Below are positions 13,781 to 25,600 of a stretch of 64,000 nucleotides of DNA, one piece after another (positions within the stretch are counted from its first letter, which is position 1; each line of letters begins with the position of its first letter). This DNA comes from Halichondria panicea (Eukaryota > Porifera > Demospongiae > Suberitida > Halichondriidae): positions 2,341,525 through 2,405,524 of the forward strand of contig NC_087378.1 of NCBI RefSeq assembly GCF_963675165.1, read 5' to 3'. The translations under genes and the position numbers were made by a program. The notes beneath the pieces were generated by a model that did no database searches, was not told the DNA's origin, and saw only the letters and a list, made by a program, of their open reading frames with translations.

Positions 13781-16343
13781 GTGTGTAGACTACTGTCCTG
13801 TGATGCATGTTGGCTTACTGTTAATGCTCCCATATTTAGCTACATACAAATTTCATGCGTGTTATAACTGACTTCAAATAGTTACATTTTGTAGCTCTGT
13901 ATAATGTAATATCCACCTATCCAAAAGCTTTCGTGGATTGTGTGCTATGAGCTAGGTTATGTTATTCCTTTCCTTGTCAGGTGTTTTTCACTCAAGAATT
14001 TCTGGAGAGCAATCCTCGCTGCAAGCCACTGCTGGCCAAGCTCAAGAAATACAAGGAAGACTTGGTGAGAACAGCTAGTAGTAGTTTTGTGAGCCAACAG
14101 TAATGATGTCACTAAGACATAGTCCCTCGTATGTGCTCTGTTAACATTCATACCTCACAGTGCAAGGCATGTGAGGAAGGTGTTGCCCTTCACGCTCAAG
14201 TGGGGCCAGAAAGTATGAAGGAGCTGCATCGCAGAATGGAAGAGCTTCTGGAGGACTACAGGTAAATATCTCTAACTAAGAATTAAACGCTGTACATGTA
14301 CATTCTAATTGAGACGTGTGAAATGCTCCTGTTTTGTGTGGTGTCAACCTATTGTGAGCCCACCTTTTCTTTGCTCTTACCTATCTCTGCTTGCAATGTT
14401 TTTAGGCAACTGTTAAAGCATTGCCTTGACTATAATGTTCATACAGGGCTCGCTATGGTGGTGGGTTCTCAGCCCAGGAAGATCCGTACGACCCAGTCAC
14501 ATTCAGTGAGCCAGAGTTCAAAAGAGATAGGCTTCTCTCTTCCGCTGGACCAAGAAGAGACAAGTTCCGAAAAAGTGAGTCCACTCAATTACACTTGAGT
14601 GTCTGTCAACCTAATTTAATTTGATTTTAGGTGATCGGTCTACAACAATATCTAGTGGAAGACCCCCATCCTTCCATGAAAAGTCACTAGAAAGGTATGT
14701 ACTACGCACTAAGGCTACCTCTTGCATACCATACGGCATACATGTAGCACTCACAGTAGATTATAATTATGTGCTTGGGATACTTTTATAGAAGTTCAGC
14801 AACTGCATGTAGCTTGGAGTATGTATTATTGTATCTTGCTGTAGTTCTGGGTCACCCGTTCTTCGAAGAGATCGGTCAGCTACATCAGCCAATGACCTTG
14901 GATCAGTGAGTTAACCAGCTCACTGTGTTTGTTGACTATATAATTGTGCTCACACAGGATTATGACATTGCTGGTTCTTTCCAGAAGCACCGTCAGTTCG
15001 GTTCAGGCTCCAGGTTAGAACCTCCTGCCCCTCCAGTGCCCACACATAAAGGTATGTAGTCTCTATAATTATTCACTCGATATCATTGCTGTACTATTTT
15101 CGTTTTTGCAGCCGAAACTCCACCCGCTCCACCAATGAGAAGAAATATTATTCGTAAGTGAACTGTATGCAGACAATTATGCCTTACATGTATGTACTGT
15201 AGACGCAATAACCATTAATACCAGAGCTTTCCCTGAAGCTCAGTAGAAACTCAAATGCATTGTTTTCTCCTGGTGTAGCTCAAGGCAGTGTGATCAGTAT
15301 GAGCAGTGTTGTATTGGTAGACGAGTCTCCACCCCCCGCCCCACCTCGCTCCACTTCTGTCAGAATGAGCATGAGTCGGAAGGACTCTTCACGAGAGGAC
15401 TCCCCAGCATCCACACCAGTTGTGAGTTGGGCTCCTCCATTGTGTGTGCATGGGCATGCATTTATTTGTAGCTTTAATTGTGATGCATGTGCTGGGACTT
15501 ATACCTGTTGATGAATTCTTGACACAAGCTCTTTCAGAATACCGTATAGCTAGAAATTTCTGCGGCCCAAAAATTCTGCGAATAGCTGTAAAAAGACCTT
15601 TAGCGGATAATATTTCTGCGAATTACACTTTCAACTGTTAAATTAGGTGTGGATAATATTTCTGCGTTTACTCGGAATTCGCAGAATTTTTGGGCCGCAG
15701 AAATTTCTAGCTATACGGTATTGGCTTGATCAATGCAAACAGGGTCTAGACCCCACCCCCACCCTATAAGTTTGCTCTTTTAATATGTGTACAATGTGTG
15801 AATCACTTTCTTCCTTTCTTCAGGATGGTAACACGCCGGTGAGCTCTCTCCGTGACCTGTCTGAACCGCAAGTGCCCAACAATCAGGAAGCAGGTGCTGA
15901 GAACCCCACCTCTACCAGCCCAGATGTTCCTCCAGCCCTGCCCGCCAAGAAAGCACGGAGAGGAAATGTTAGTCATGCTAATGTAGTGTTCATAAACTAC
16001 CTTAAGGTGATATATTTTCACAGGTAGACTAGCTTTTCTTGCAATTTCACTGTTTAGCACATTTTGCTGGTATTAAAGTTGTTAATTCATAGCGCTTGTG
16101 TGGTTTTAATGACCATTTTCTAAATATCCGTGACTACAACCATGAGTACCCTTTTTTGCGATTTTACTCACATTCGCAGAAATAGCAGAAATTAATACTC
16201 GCGAAAATGTCTCGTTGCCTGTAATAATTATTATGGTATATATGTATGGTAGTTGGAAATGTGTTTACTGTAATATCACGTCCCCTTTGCAGTCGGTTCA
16301 AGTATTGCAAGGAGGTCCGCCCACTGATGAGTCCACCTCCTAA
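1..16343 (+). CDS. DOCK: DOCK3/4-like guanine nucleotide exchange factor, 5'-truncated by the window edge, 50 exons
   Basis: DOCK proteins are cytoplasmic exchange factors that activate Rac-type GTPases; DHR-1 binds phosphoinositides and DHR-2 is the catalytic part. I joined 50 exons by GT-AG sites, reading phase and similarity to animal DOCK proteins; every phase agrees and 1697 residues are visible, ending at TAA 16341-16343. Family lengths are about 1850-2000 residues, so the SH3 and first N-terminal part lie left of the window. Stretches such as FFRVGFYG, PFHRGQKDK and PGILRWFEV are typical of the family. The wording of the 12.8-13.2 kb exons (PFHRGQKDK versus PFHKGPKDK) favours the DOCK3/4 branch over DOCK1/2/5. 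Introns are mostly 100-400 bases with several inserted repeats. The next gene, MNT-like, is convergent. Exon positions are in the domain entries. Confidence 0.95.
2624..4625 (+). other. DOCK: DOCK DHR-1 (C2-like, lipid-binding) domain exons
   Basis: Exons 2624-2749, 2985-3109, 3373-3471, 3566-3638, 3828-3934 and 4472-4625, about visible residues 220-447. Diagnostic stretches are PYDVRHDVYLTM, KNVEINVEIL, SSYTSLVQYHCATPVFNETM, ARVRFSMYHKS and DDTTIEDGQHELYVYK. These align with the C2-type DHR-1 fold of DOCK1-5, which binds phosphatidylinositol phosphates and recruits the protein to membrane. The intron 3935-4471 holds a 213-bp MITE (4190-4402). Confidence 0.9.
4190..4402. mobile_element. TA-flanked MITE (CCGTATAGCG family), DOCK intron
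   Basis: Both ends read TA-CCGTATAGCG...CGCTATACGG-TA. The inverted arms include the AAAATATTCGTGG / CCACGAATATTTT stretch. TA duplication and long terminal inverted repeats suggest a Tc1/mariner-type MITE (inference). At least eight relatives occur in the window. Confidence 0.85.
4818..9967 (+). other. DOCK: DOCK central helical (armadillo-like) region exons
   Basis: Exons 4818-4915, 5004-5087, 5472-5572, 5892-5988, 6092-6144, 6586-6777, 6995-7101, 7272-7402, 7660-7767, 8129-8242, 8346-8440, 8616-8715, 8854-8954, 9180-9310, 9544-9620 and 9882-9967. Landmarks are LLHWR, ALVFIIGLLA, LWQNFFQLAVAF, YVPGMIGPFLKVSLIP and RRTTIPIFFDMMENEF, all conserved in DOCK proteins. This helical scaffold links DHR-1 to DHR-2 and mediates dimerisation in relatives. 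The 7660 exon could end at 7752 (GACAAG|gtacca) instead of 7767; both keep frame, and I chose the better donor gtgagt. Confidence 0.87.
11721..12263 (+). repeat. Repeat family A, copy 1 (inside DOCK intron)
   Basis: This ~540-bp interspersed repeat runs from GCGCAAAACGAGGTATACGG to the CACCGAGGCATCAGCACC...GGTGCTTTCATT end. Other copies are at 22808-22935, 23030-23544 (-), 38436-38964 (-), 43178-43736 (-), 57386-57821 with 58788-58871 (-), 62481-63040 and 63041-63570. The near-terminal TGCCTCGGTG/CACCGAGGCA pair is inverted. No coding potential is seen, so it is probably a non-autonomous element. Confidence 0.85.
12358..12568. repeat. Foldback element at the 3' end of the U12 intron
   Basis: Long imperfect palindrome: the left arm (GAGGTACGACAG...CAATTAGTCTCTGATTG...) is mirrored by the right arm ending GACTAATTGC...TGTTGTACCTC. 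Arms are about 95 bases around a short centre at 12450-12470. It ends about 20 bases before the U12 branch site. It has the shape of a hairpin MITE. Confidence 0.8.
13677..13790. repeat. (AC)n tract followed by (GT)n tract
   Basis: About 60 bases of AC repeat (13677-13737) followed, after a GGGGGCT spacer, by about 45 bases of GT repeat (13744-13790), right after the donor of the 13499-13672 DOCK exon. The two tracts are complementary and could fold into a hairpin in the pre-mRNA. Confidence 0.9.
14447..16343 (+). other. DOCK: DOCK C-terminal Ser/Pro-rich tail with SH3-ligand motifs
   Basis: Exons 14447-14574, 14631-14694, 14845-14905, 14958-15051, 15112-15153, 15279-15421, 15824-15967 and 16293-16343. 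The tail is rich in Ser, Pro and Arg. It carries proline clusters EPPAPPVPTHK, ETPPAPPMRR, ESPPPAPPRS and PPALPAKK. The last fits the P-x-L-P-x-K consensus bound by CRK-family SH3 domains, as in vertebrate DOCK1 tails. Short exons and poor general conservation make this the least certain part, but all phases agree and the stop is clear. The nearest AATAAA downstream is at about 16915. Confidence 0.8.
15540..15720. mobile_element. MITE related to the CCGTATAGCG family, DOCK intron
   Basis: Ends TACCGTATAGCTAGAAATTT and its complement at 15700-15720. The internal arms read TTTCTGCGGCCCAAAAATT, unlike the copy at 4190, so this is a distinct subfamily sharing only the outer ~12 bases and TA flanks. 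Confidence 0.8.
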
Positions 16344-17269
16344 CAACACCATATTTGTACCACCATGAGTCTATAATAATTATATCAGATCTAATTTTCT
16401 ATGCAAACTATTATTATACTCCATTTGTTCAGTATTATTAGTATAATGCTAGCGATTTTTCGAGTGCTAGTTTTTCTAACTTTTAGTAGGTGTGCCAGCT
16501 GTATTGATTGAGTTCATATAATATAGGATTCAATTCCAGTGTTAATTTGGGTGTTTTGTGTGTTACCTGACAATAATACATCTCGGCATGCAGTGCCATT
16601 TGAAGTGTCTTCTGAAGAACTGTCTTCGATCTGAAAACTGCATGTATAGCGGGAAATTTCTGCGGAATGGCTTGAGAACCCCTATATATATAATTATAAG
16701 GAGAAATGTTTGTGGTTATGTGTTGCCAATAATATATAAACCACACCCACTGTTAACAATTAAGCTTTTGCATTCGTAGAAAACAACATCAGAGAATCCG
16801 TATATTGTTAACTGTATCATTACATAATTGCTGACATGCAGTACATAGACACATAATATAGTAGTTCAATATAATAATTATTTATATTCAGTAACATTTT
16901 TAATTTCAAATTGTAATAAAATCTCGAGGACACTCGCAGTGATCATCAAATTTAACAATAATAATAATAATAATAATTTTGACACAATAATTATGCAGTT
17001 AAAATGTGAGATATAATAGTACAGAAAATATAGTCTCTCTCTTTCTATATAATGCAAGACTGACATGTTACTAAGACTGTATATCACTTTGTACAAATAT
17101 CAGAAATGACCTGCTTACTGATGATCAAAACTGTTCATGGTAGACGTTGCTATGGGGATCACGACGAACTAACAAGACGTAGAAACAATACAAGCATACA
17201 TGTGCACTAATACAAAACCCACTACATGAAGACATGGTACACACAGTTGACACCAACCACCACCCCCCG
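16344..17269. other. Convergent intergenic region DOCK / MNT
   Basis: The 3' ends of DOCK (+) and MNT-like (-) face each other here. The stretch is AT-rich with an (AAT)n run at 16959-16975, an AATAAA at about 16915 on the plus strand, and a fragment resembling the CCGTATAGCG MITE (GTATAGCGGGAAATTTCTGCGG) at about 16640. No gene is seen. Confidence 0.6.
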
Positions 17270-20200
17270 TCACGCCGCTAGTTGGGCGTATTTGTGACTG
17301 GTTGAGGTGCATCCTCCATCGCTTCCTGACGTGGTCGAACTGTTGTCGTCAGATTCGTTGGAGAGAACATCAATCACAACATTGTCCTCCTCTTCTGCAT
17401 TTGAAACACCTACACAATGGAGGGAGGGTGATGTTGAAGAGGATGAGAATTGTCAAGGGAGAGAGTTGAGTATGACTATTAATATGCTATTACTTTCACC
17501 AATGGTCCACAAAACAATGTTAGGTACATGATCTACTTTCGATCATCATACAATTCTACAAAGTACATTCTAGTCTCACCTGTCTTGTTCGGCTCGTCTA
17601 CCACAATGTCGCTGACTTCGAGGAGTGAGTTCCTAAGATCTGTGGCAGGTGATGACGGGGCAACAGCTGGGTCCTCTGTGGTACCCTCCCCAGATAGAGC
17701 CTGGACATAATCTCCAGCACCCAGCTCTGCCAACCGAGAGAGCAGTGCGCTTTGGTCGTTTTGAAGCTTTGTTTTCAACTCTTTCTCTTTTCGTTCTTTC
17801 TTTTTTAAGCTCTGAGAGGAGAGAACCACAAGTATGTACAGTATCAGTTTCTATGCACACACTACAATAGAAAACACTGTATATAACAGTGTGGCTCATG
17901 AAGTGAATACGTATACTAATCATAACAGAAATACAGCTTTACAAACAAAATCGAATTATATGAATAATAGGAACAGAGTAAGGTTTTCCCTGCATTACAG
18001 TGTATACACAATCTAATACTTACCTCGATATATTTCTTGGCGCTCTGCAGTAAAGCCAGAGTGGTGAGCTTGTCTGGTAAGGGGACATGTTGTCGCAGCA
18101 CCTCGAGACAATCCCTCAACTGAGCACGTCTGTGACAAACAAGACCAACAAGTCGTTAAATAAGCTGTACTCCCAGTACAATACATGGAAACCACATGGT
18201 ATAATCTGACTACATGTAGTGACTACATGCTGTATGTTGTTAGCTAAATGTATATAAAGTGCACCAATCTCAAAACAAAACAAAACAAAACACTACTAAA
18301 GTAAAGTACAATAGACTAAAATGGGGGGAGGGGGGAGGTACATTTAGTAGCTACATGCACCTCACCTGTTTTTCTCCAAGAGATTATGGGTCGTTCGACT
18401 GTAAATGTGTGTGGGTAAGAGAGATACGTGCAAGTGTGTTTGCATTTCTAAGACATTCTTTAGAAACCACAACTGGTTAAATAAACCCTACCATTGGTTT
18501 CTGGTCAAAACACAAAAACCTCAGTTTAGGCATGCATGATCAGGATAGCGTGTACATTGTAGGTGTTATAAACTAAGGTTTCCCATTCCCAGGATTGCTT
18601 ACCAACAAGTGTTAGATCACAAAAACCACAATCACATCAACTTCTTATGTACACACACACAAACTAGTACGTGTACACCAAGAGCACAAGGAAGTAAAGG
18701 ACCCTACGTTAATTTTACGTTGTGTATGACAAGGCACAATCATCACAAGGCTGTTTACCATTCTATGCATCTATACTGAATATACGTTATCTTTAGGGAC
18801 TTACCCTGGGACTACCCCTCAATAAAAGTATGATTCCGTCCACGTGTGTTTTTCTAAGACTGCCAGCAAAGCAAAGCTTAGCCACAAAGCACTTATATGT
18901 CAGGGGTGTGGGCTAGATCATACAACCGCATTAGTAACATCCATAAAAAGATGATGGCTTAATTGGCAATGGGTTGTTGTTATTCACATACCTTCTTGCC
19001 ATGGCACTACTTGAGTGGATCCACATGTGGTGTGTGTGTGTGTGTGAGGGAGTAACAGTGTGAATAAATGTTGGGCTATAAGTATTGTGGTAACAATGAC
19101 ACAAATTAAGCAAGGAAATTATCGCAATTATCTATTGGAAGCTAGATACCCAATGCCAACATCCTAAGATACTATAAATTATATGCAATCACACCAACTT
19201 ATGTACACACACAAGTCGCACACACGTACAAGTAAGCCCCCGAACTAGTCCTATCACTGTACATACCTGTAAGAAGCCGGTCGTTTCTGCCTGTTGGGTC
19301 TTGATCTCTTCTTGGGAGATTCTTCCAAATCCTCATCTCCACCTGCAGTGACAATCATAATACTAATCATGTGTGGGTGTTATGTCACACGCTAAAGTGT
19401 ATTTACATTGCACATGTCATATGATAGCACACAATAGAAACAGCACAAAGCAACTTGGCAACACACAGACTATTTTCCAAGAAATCCCAAACACACAAAC
19501 CATAAGCAAGTATTAACACGTGCTCAATTTGATACCTGCATGCTGCTTTGGGTGGTCCCACAGTTTACAAGATGTCACACAATCACCCCAGTGCCCTCCA
19601 GTGCAAGCAATGAGCTCAGCTACCCTCTAGGGCTTCTGTGTATACTAATACAAGTGCTTCTATTGATGAAGGGATGTGGCTTACAAGTGACTCAAGGGTC
19701 TGCTGACAGTGGCTCTTACACATCTATTTGAAACAGCCACTTGAAATTACACCACCAAACTACACAACTAGTAATGCTTCACATACATACCTGTACAAGC
19801 TCACTGTGTATATGTACAAGCCATCTACATATCAAAGCAGGAGTGCGTCATCAAAGCTATCATTACTATAAGTAGAGTACAAAAATATACACTTGCTCTT
19901 TCATGAGAAGACAAACATTGACAATGAGAACCTAACAGTGCAGAAAACATTCTGCCAGGCGTCTATACGCAGCCTATGCTGGGCCAAAAACAGCTGATAG
20001 GGCATGTTCTATACATGGTCATAGTCATGCCAAGCCTTGTCGTGCCCGGGCAAGCCTCACAATGTTTACTCACTTCCAAGCATCAAATTAGTAGACTATT
20101 GTCAATTAGTACAATGACAGAGATAAGTATAACAATGATGTATCTACGAACAGCCTATCTGATCTCCAAGTTTATGCTTCCGATAGCCACTAAAGGGCTG

Positions 20201-20914
20201 GTGTATTCATGTGATAGACAAGAAACTGGTTAACACATGTGAATAAAGTGTTCCTCAAAGACTATCTCAAATATGAAATTATAACTACAATCATTGAGAC
20301 CCCACAGGTGCAGCTGTGGGAGATGCTAGTCACATTGTAGGCCATCCAACACTGCATTCAAGCTTTCAGAATAAGGAAGCTGATTACCACATTTTCACAT
20401 TGCACTCTGACATTAAAAGTCATTTGACATTAAAAGTCCCTTTTGAATCGATAGAAACACTGTTAAGGTACACATAGGTTAAAAACAACAAGCTCAGTAC
20501 AAGGTACTTAATTGTGTAGTTTACACAGAAGAAAGAATACACTTAGATGTTAAAAGGGTTCGCAGAATGCTATAAGTAGCCATGCACCATATTAGATACC
20601 CCCACATACGACATATGCATGCCACAGAATCGAGGAAGTCGTGAATACAGTATCAGCTAAGATATAACAGTATACACAAACCGAGTGGGGTATTCACAGC
20701 ACCTAATACGATAGAGAAATAGCCAACATAACAAACACACCCCTCACATGGCCCATTGGTCACACGGTACTGATTAGTCACCAAAACACATAATATGACT
20801 GGGAACTATAGTTCAAAGTTTGAAGGTTGAAACTGGCTATGTAAGAATGGTGCACTTACTACGTCCATTCTGTTCCAGAAATTGTGCAGCTTGAATCAAG
20901 TCTTCTAATGACAT
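17270..20914 (-). CDS. MNT: MNT-like bHLHZip transcriptional repressor, complete, six exons
   Basis: Exons on the minus strand: 20914-20860, 19342-19267, 18398-18366, 18129-18024, 17811-17580 and 17409-17270, giving 213 residues with agreeing phases. The N-terminus MSLEDLIQAAQFLEQN fits the SID helix of MNT (MSIETLLEAARFLE), which recruits SIN3 corepressor. Residues about 44-90 carry RTTHNLLEKNRRAQLRDCLE and the second helix LTTLALLQSAKKYIE, followed by a Leu-rich zipper (SLKKKERKEKELKTKL). The conserved H, E and RR of the basic region would bind CACGTG as a heterodimer with MAX. The tail is acidic/Ser-rich. Vertebrate MNT is far longer owing to Pro-rich inserts; MXD proteins are closer in length, but SID wording and the LKxKE zipper start favour MNT. 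The start fits the family; the exon is open for four more codons to its acceptor. Confidence 0.9.
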
Positions 20915-20926
20915 TCTCTCTTCTTC

Positions 20927-22604
20927 CTGAAGGCAGACACAAAGTGAATAAAAAGTAAATATCCTTTATGGCAAAACAGCACACACAAAACACACAGGAT
21001 TGTTTAACGCATTCCATTAGTTTCAGTATCACAACTGATCTCTACACTGCCCTGTGGGAGTACTACCACGTCCAAGTAGGGAGAGCCACGTGGGAACTAA
21101 TCATTGTCTGTGCATACAGTGAGAACCCACTAACAAGGAAACTTATACCAGCGGGGCTTAAGAGTATCTAATGACGTGAATTGGCTTTAAGAAATTCAAA
21201 CAGGATTGAGCACGTCAAAAAAGGGAGTATTACATTCTTTAACATACTTATAAACAAATTCACAGGGCCCAGATGTGTACAGCAAATGCCACTATGTGGA
21301 CAAAGTCAATTGTTACCACTTAAAACTACTACTGAATGGACCACAAGTCAGCTGTTTGATTGTGTAAATAGTGAAGTTTTCTTCTACTGTAGTGTGCTAA
21401 AGAAATCCCCAGAGAACAATCGTTCCCTGCACCAACACTAACAGACGTTGAAACACCACGTGTGATCATAGCAAGCCATAACACTATGCCGAGATAAGAC
21501 GAAGACAAGGAACCGTGTCACAGATAACATTACGTAGGGTGTAAATGACAAAGGGATGCGGTAAACCGTATCCTTCAAGAACGGAATACACCTTCTTTTC
21601 AAAAATACTTAAATACTAGACAGTGTGTGAATCATGGCTGTCAAGTAGCCAATGTCTATTGTGTGAGAGGCCAGTTCCTAAAGCAGTTAAAAGCTTTGAC
21701 TGCGTGTAACAAAATGGTTGGCAAGGCACCCCCTAGGAATTTTGTGACGATTAGCACATACATACTCCGTGAAACTGATAAACAATTAAGTGCCATTAAA
21801 ATTGTGTGAACACACCTTGTGCCGATAAGTTACCTACTGTAGTAACAAGACAGAACCAACCACTGTTGACAAAAAAATCATAGCCCTACTATAATAATTA
21901 TTTATAGTGGCAATTTCATGATCATTTCCAGAGCTCAAGTCATTCACCTAAGGGCTGTATTCATCTAAGGGCTGAGGCATTCCAGTAAAAAGGATACAGA
22001 ATAGATAAAAGGGAGCACTCCAGCTAGCTACTACCGGGGGTACTCAACTGGAACGGCAGTAAGCTAGCTAGGTACACGTGGTGTAAGTAAACAAACCCAA
22101 CCACACCTTAGCTAGGCTATTCTGAGCAGCTCTCTTTACTCAACTGCACCTTTGAGCACTGAAGAATGCTTGGAACAGCAACAATGTGGTCCTATACACT
22201 CTTGCTTTCACTTTTGCTTCCACCAGCTGCCTACTAGTACAGTACTTTGTCTCAGCTGTCTGCTTTACTGCAAAACGATTCCAAACTGCACGTCAACTAA
22301 GATGGCAAGTCCTGCTATGACCAGAAATTATTCTAAGCTGCGCTACCTAGTAAGAGGCTAACTAGCTAGCTCGCTAAACAGTCTTTTTTTGTTGTGTATA
22401 CGCCCCAGAAGCGAACCACGTGGCTCTTTGAAACGTCACCGCACAACGAAAGAGCACGTGACCTTATTGCGTGGGTAGATTTCCGGGGGAGTGCACAGTG
22501 GTTGCTGCGCAAACATTTGCACTTTTTGTAAACAAGTGTATAGCTACATGCAGCTATAGCTCTTACAGATCTATATCTAAACGCGCCTACTCCCATTTTT
22601 TGCG
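20927..22604. promoter_or_regulatory. Shared upstream region of MNT (-) and ankyrin gene A (+) with five CACGTG E-boxes
   Basis: CACGTG occurs at 21087, 21457, 22075, 22417 and 22455, the last two 33 bases apart and within 190 bases of the plus-strand start codon at 22605. Elsewhere in the window the hexamer appears only about once per 4 kb. CACGTG is the binding site of MYC/MAX/MNT heterodimers, so feedback control of MNT is plausible (inference). A 5' untranslated exon of MNT probably lies here but I cannot place it. Confidence 0.5.
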
Positions 22605-25600
22605 ATGTCTGATGTGAAGGTAAGTTTTATATTTGTAAGGTGCTTATTATGAGGCGCAAAATATGAGTCTAAGTGACCTATGGTCTCCACATAAAGTTTT
22701 CTAGGACCTCCTTTATGTATAGGAACTTCTATCAAATATAATGATGAGATGAGCAAAAAACGTTTATAGCAGCCTCTTGTTACTGCATACTACAGGTTAC
22801 CTTAATTATGCCTCGGTGCACATGCGCAAGCGAGGTATACGGTAGTGTGTTTGTGTGTGTGTGTAGACTGTTACAGCTGCTCAAGGATCAATGAAGTGCA
22901 AGTACGAGTTTCTATAGGCTTATACCGCAAGCGTTCTAATTATAGAACCAGCCTCGGTGAGGACGCCCTCTTTTATAACGCCCATAATTATACTACCATA
23001 TAAAATAATGGTACATTATTTCTAGAAAAATGAAAGCACCGCAGGTGCTGATGCCTCGGTGAAGATGCCAAAGCTACATAACATAAAGCTACTGATAATT
23101 ATTTTGCTGCATGCAAAAACTCACAGAGTGGGTAATGATCGACCATTATTATTGTTAAAAACGATCTATGCCAAAAGTTAAAGTCTAAAATTAATGGCTG
23201 CATTAGCAGAGCCTTGCAGCTCTCTTCTCACTCTTGCAGCTACCAATAGCTAGCGTTTTAGTGCAGAGCTAACTACTAAGTAGAGTAGCAACACTAGGTA
23301 AACAAGTTTGGCTACGTGCTCTTCTGAAAAGGCTGCAATGGCATCCAAGTAAGCAAAACTAGGTATAACTCGAGAACAAAGCATTATTTTGCAAATCCAC
23401 AAATTAAAATCCAAGTAAACATGACTAGAAGCCTATAGAAACTCTTACTTGCACTTGATTCATCCTTGAGCAGTTGTAGCAGTCTACACACACACACAGA
23501 CACACAAACACACTACCGTATACCTCGCTTGCACACTGAGGCATAAAATTAACCTCTGATAGTGGTGAGTATAATTATTTGGTGAGCCATTTGTCAATGT
23601 TTGGTGTCTCAGGCCTGGCTACCGTAGAGTAGGTAATTTTCGGGGGGCAAAATATTTGTGGTTGCTGCTTTCACTGCAGGTAAAAGTAGGCAAGGTCGCT
23701 TTCATTTGTGGGTAAACATTCGTGGTCAGACCTTCAACCACGAAAACCACGAATATTTTGCCCCACGAAAATTACCCTCTATACGGTATTTGCGTCCACC
23801 GCTATAAACTTTAATTTTGCTGTTTAGATTATAATGGCTGCATCAGTAGAGCCTTGCAGCTAGCTCTCTTCTCACTGTTGCAGCTACCAATGCAAATTTT
23901 CCAGTATAGCGCGAAATTTTCGAGGGGCTTAATTTTCACTGATTTCGTGGGTTAGCAATCCAAATTATGTCCACGAAAATTGTAGAAGTATCTGCTATAA
24001 CGGAAGATTTTAAGGCGTGGCTTCCGGTAAGCAGTCATTCCGCGAACTGTGCAACAAAATGCTTTTAGAGGCCATTCTACGAAATTAAAGTGCCTCTAAA
24101 ATTTCGCGCTATACGGTATTCGATAATTATACGGTAAAGGAACTCCTATATTTACCTTAAGGTGACATATTTTCGTGAGTATTAATTTCTGTTGCAGATA
24201 GTTGGAAAATGCAATAACTCATTAAAACCATGCATGCACTTGCATTATAGGTGCATGACCTCCCATTTATAGTGGAACCTCCATAAAACGGGGAACTGCC
24301 ATTATATAGAGAGGTTTAGAGGTTTCGATAGTCATCCACATTTATGAGTCAATAGTTAGTCTTGAGCTTTCCTAACCTTTGAGGTCCTTGAAGAAGCTGC
24401 AGGGACGAGCTGTGGTTAGGTTTTCATGACTGGCTTGTCTCAGCAATACAACAAGTTTCTGTATTAAATACAGGAGGCTCTTATGACTATCATATAATAA
24501 TGGGGAAGAGTGGGGGAGAGTGGGGAAGAATGGAGGTAGAGTTAGGTATATAGCAAGTAATTTTCGGGGGGCAAAATATTCGTCGTTGAGCAATTTTAGT
24601 CAGTTCGTGGATCTTATTTTCGTAGTTGCTGCGCACTGCAGGTCAAGGTCGAGTTCTTTGTTCGTGGGTTCGTGGTCTAGTGTTCAACCACGAATATTTT
24701 GACCCCGGGATGACAAAATTGCATCCAGAATCTCAGTATGCATGCTCTTTACACTACATGTACGTACCTGCAACAGATATTGAGATTTTTATCCTACAGC
24801 ATGCATGGGTGTTTTTAGCTGAACTCAATGTCATATATACATAGTATCAAGAGTTCATTAGGAATAGTACGCAACTCCAATAGACTGTACACAAAAAGTA
24901 TTCCTCCAGACTATACGTCACAGATAGCTGATACTAGCTGTTGTAGCCGCAACTAGCAGGAAAGGCAATGAATAAAATTAGTAACTATAATTCATATCAT
25001 AGCTGCACGTATTTATTAAGTTGGCTTGGCTTGATTAATTAAAAACTACTTGGATTACGGTAGTACTATGTGTACTAAACTGTTCTGATAGTGTCAATAG
25101 AAATATACCTCCAATACGAGGCTTTTGATACCATAGAATGACACGTGTGACTGGTAAAGGGTGATACAATCTAAATGATCTAAATGATACATAACATGAA
25201 TCAACAGGTATAACAAAGGAATAATAATAGTGATTGTTCTAATAGTTTCATATCACTATGCATAAATCATCGTTCACCAAAATAATGTGTAGCAAATTGT
25301 TGAAAAAAGAGGGATTACAAATGCAACTGATAAATGACATAAATCTGCTATAGTCTGATTACAATGATAAATTTGTCATTCCATACAGATTGAATGCTGG
25401 ACAAAATGGCTGGATACACACAGTGCAGCTATAGTGGAAACAGACGACCTTGAAGCAGTGTTTGGAACTGAGATAAACTTGCGTGATTCCTATGGATGGA
25501 CTGCGTCTCATGGTATTGCTGGAACTTCAGCCACTCTTAGAATTGAAACAATCACAAAATTCTTCAGCTTTCTGAAGAAAAAAGGATTAACCAAGCAGTT

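Larger units (their letters stand above)
10099..14261 (+). other. DOCK: DOCK DHR-2 catalytic domain exons
   Basis: Exons 10099-10255, 10364-10404, 10562-10652, 10733-10840, 10976-11065, 11121-11309, 11532-11586, 12606-12693, 12838-12922, 13150-13236, 13499-13672, 13981-14064 and 14161-14261, about visible residues 1006-1455. Landmarks are LLDYRT, NFYKEM-x-REEIYIRYIYHL, LLLHAQLLQW, DIIDYFDKGK-LWE, FRVGFYGGFPPFL, FYHTNYVRRF, PGILRWFEV and LNGTLDAAVNGG. DHR-2 is the unit that contacts Rac and ejects GDP. The junction 11586|12606 restores Q-H-I-Q, matching QYLQ/QYIQ of relatives, across a U12-type intron. Confidence 0.92.

Noticed and set aside
13454..13867. Long open frames of His-Thr or Cys-Val repeats over the (AC)n/(GT)n tract
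   Set aside because: They are products of the dinucleotide repeat; only 13499-13672 is coding, in DOCK.
19006..19030. Extra MNT exon around ATGGCAAGAAG|gtatgt (minus strand)
   Set aside because: The donor is good but there is no clear acceptor, and flanking exons already join in phase with the conserved basic region.
19976..20233. 85-residue open frame in the MNT first intron (+)
   Set aside because: No motif or start context; it lies within an intron and shows no similarity to neighbours.
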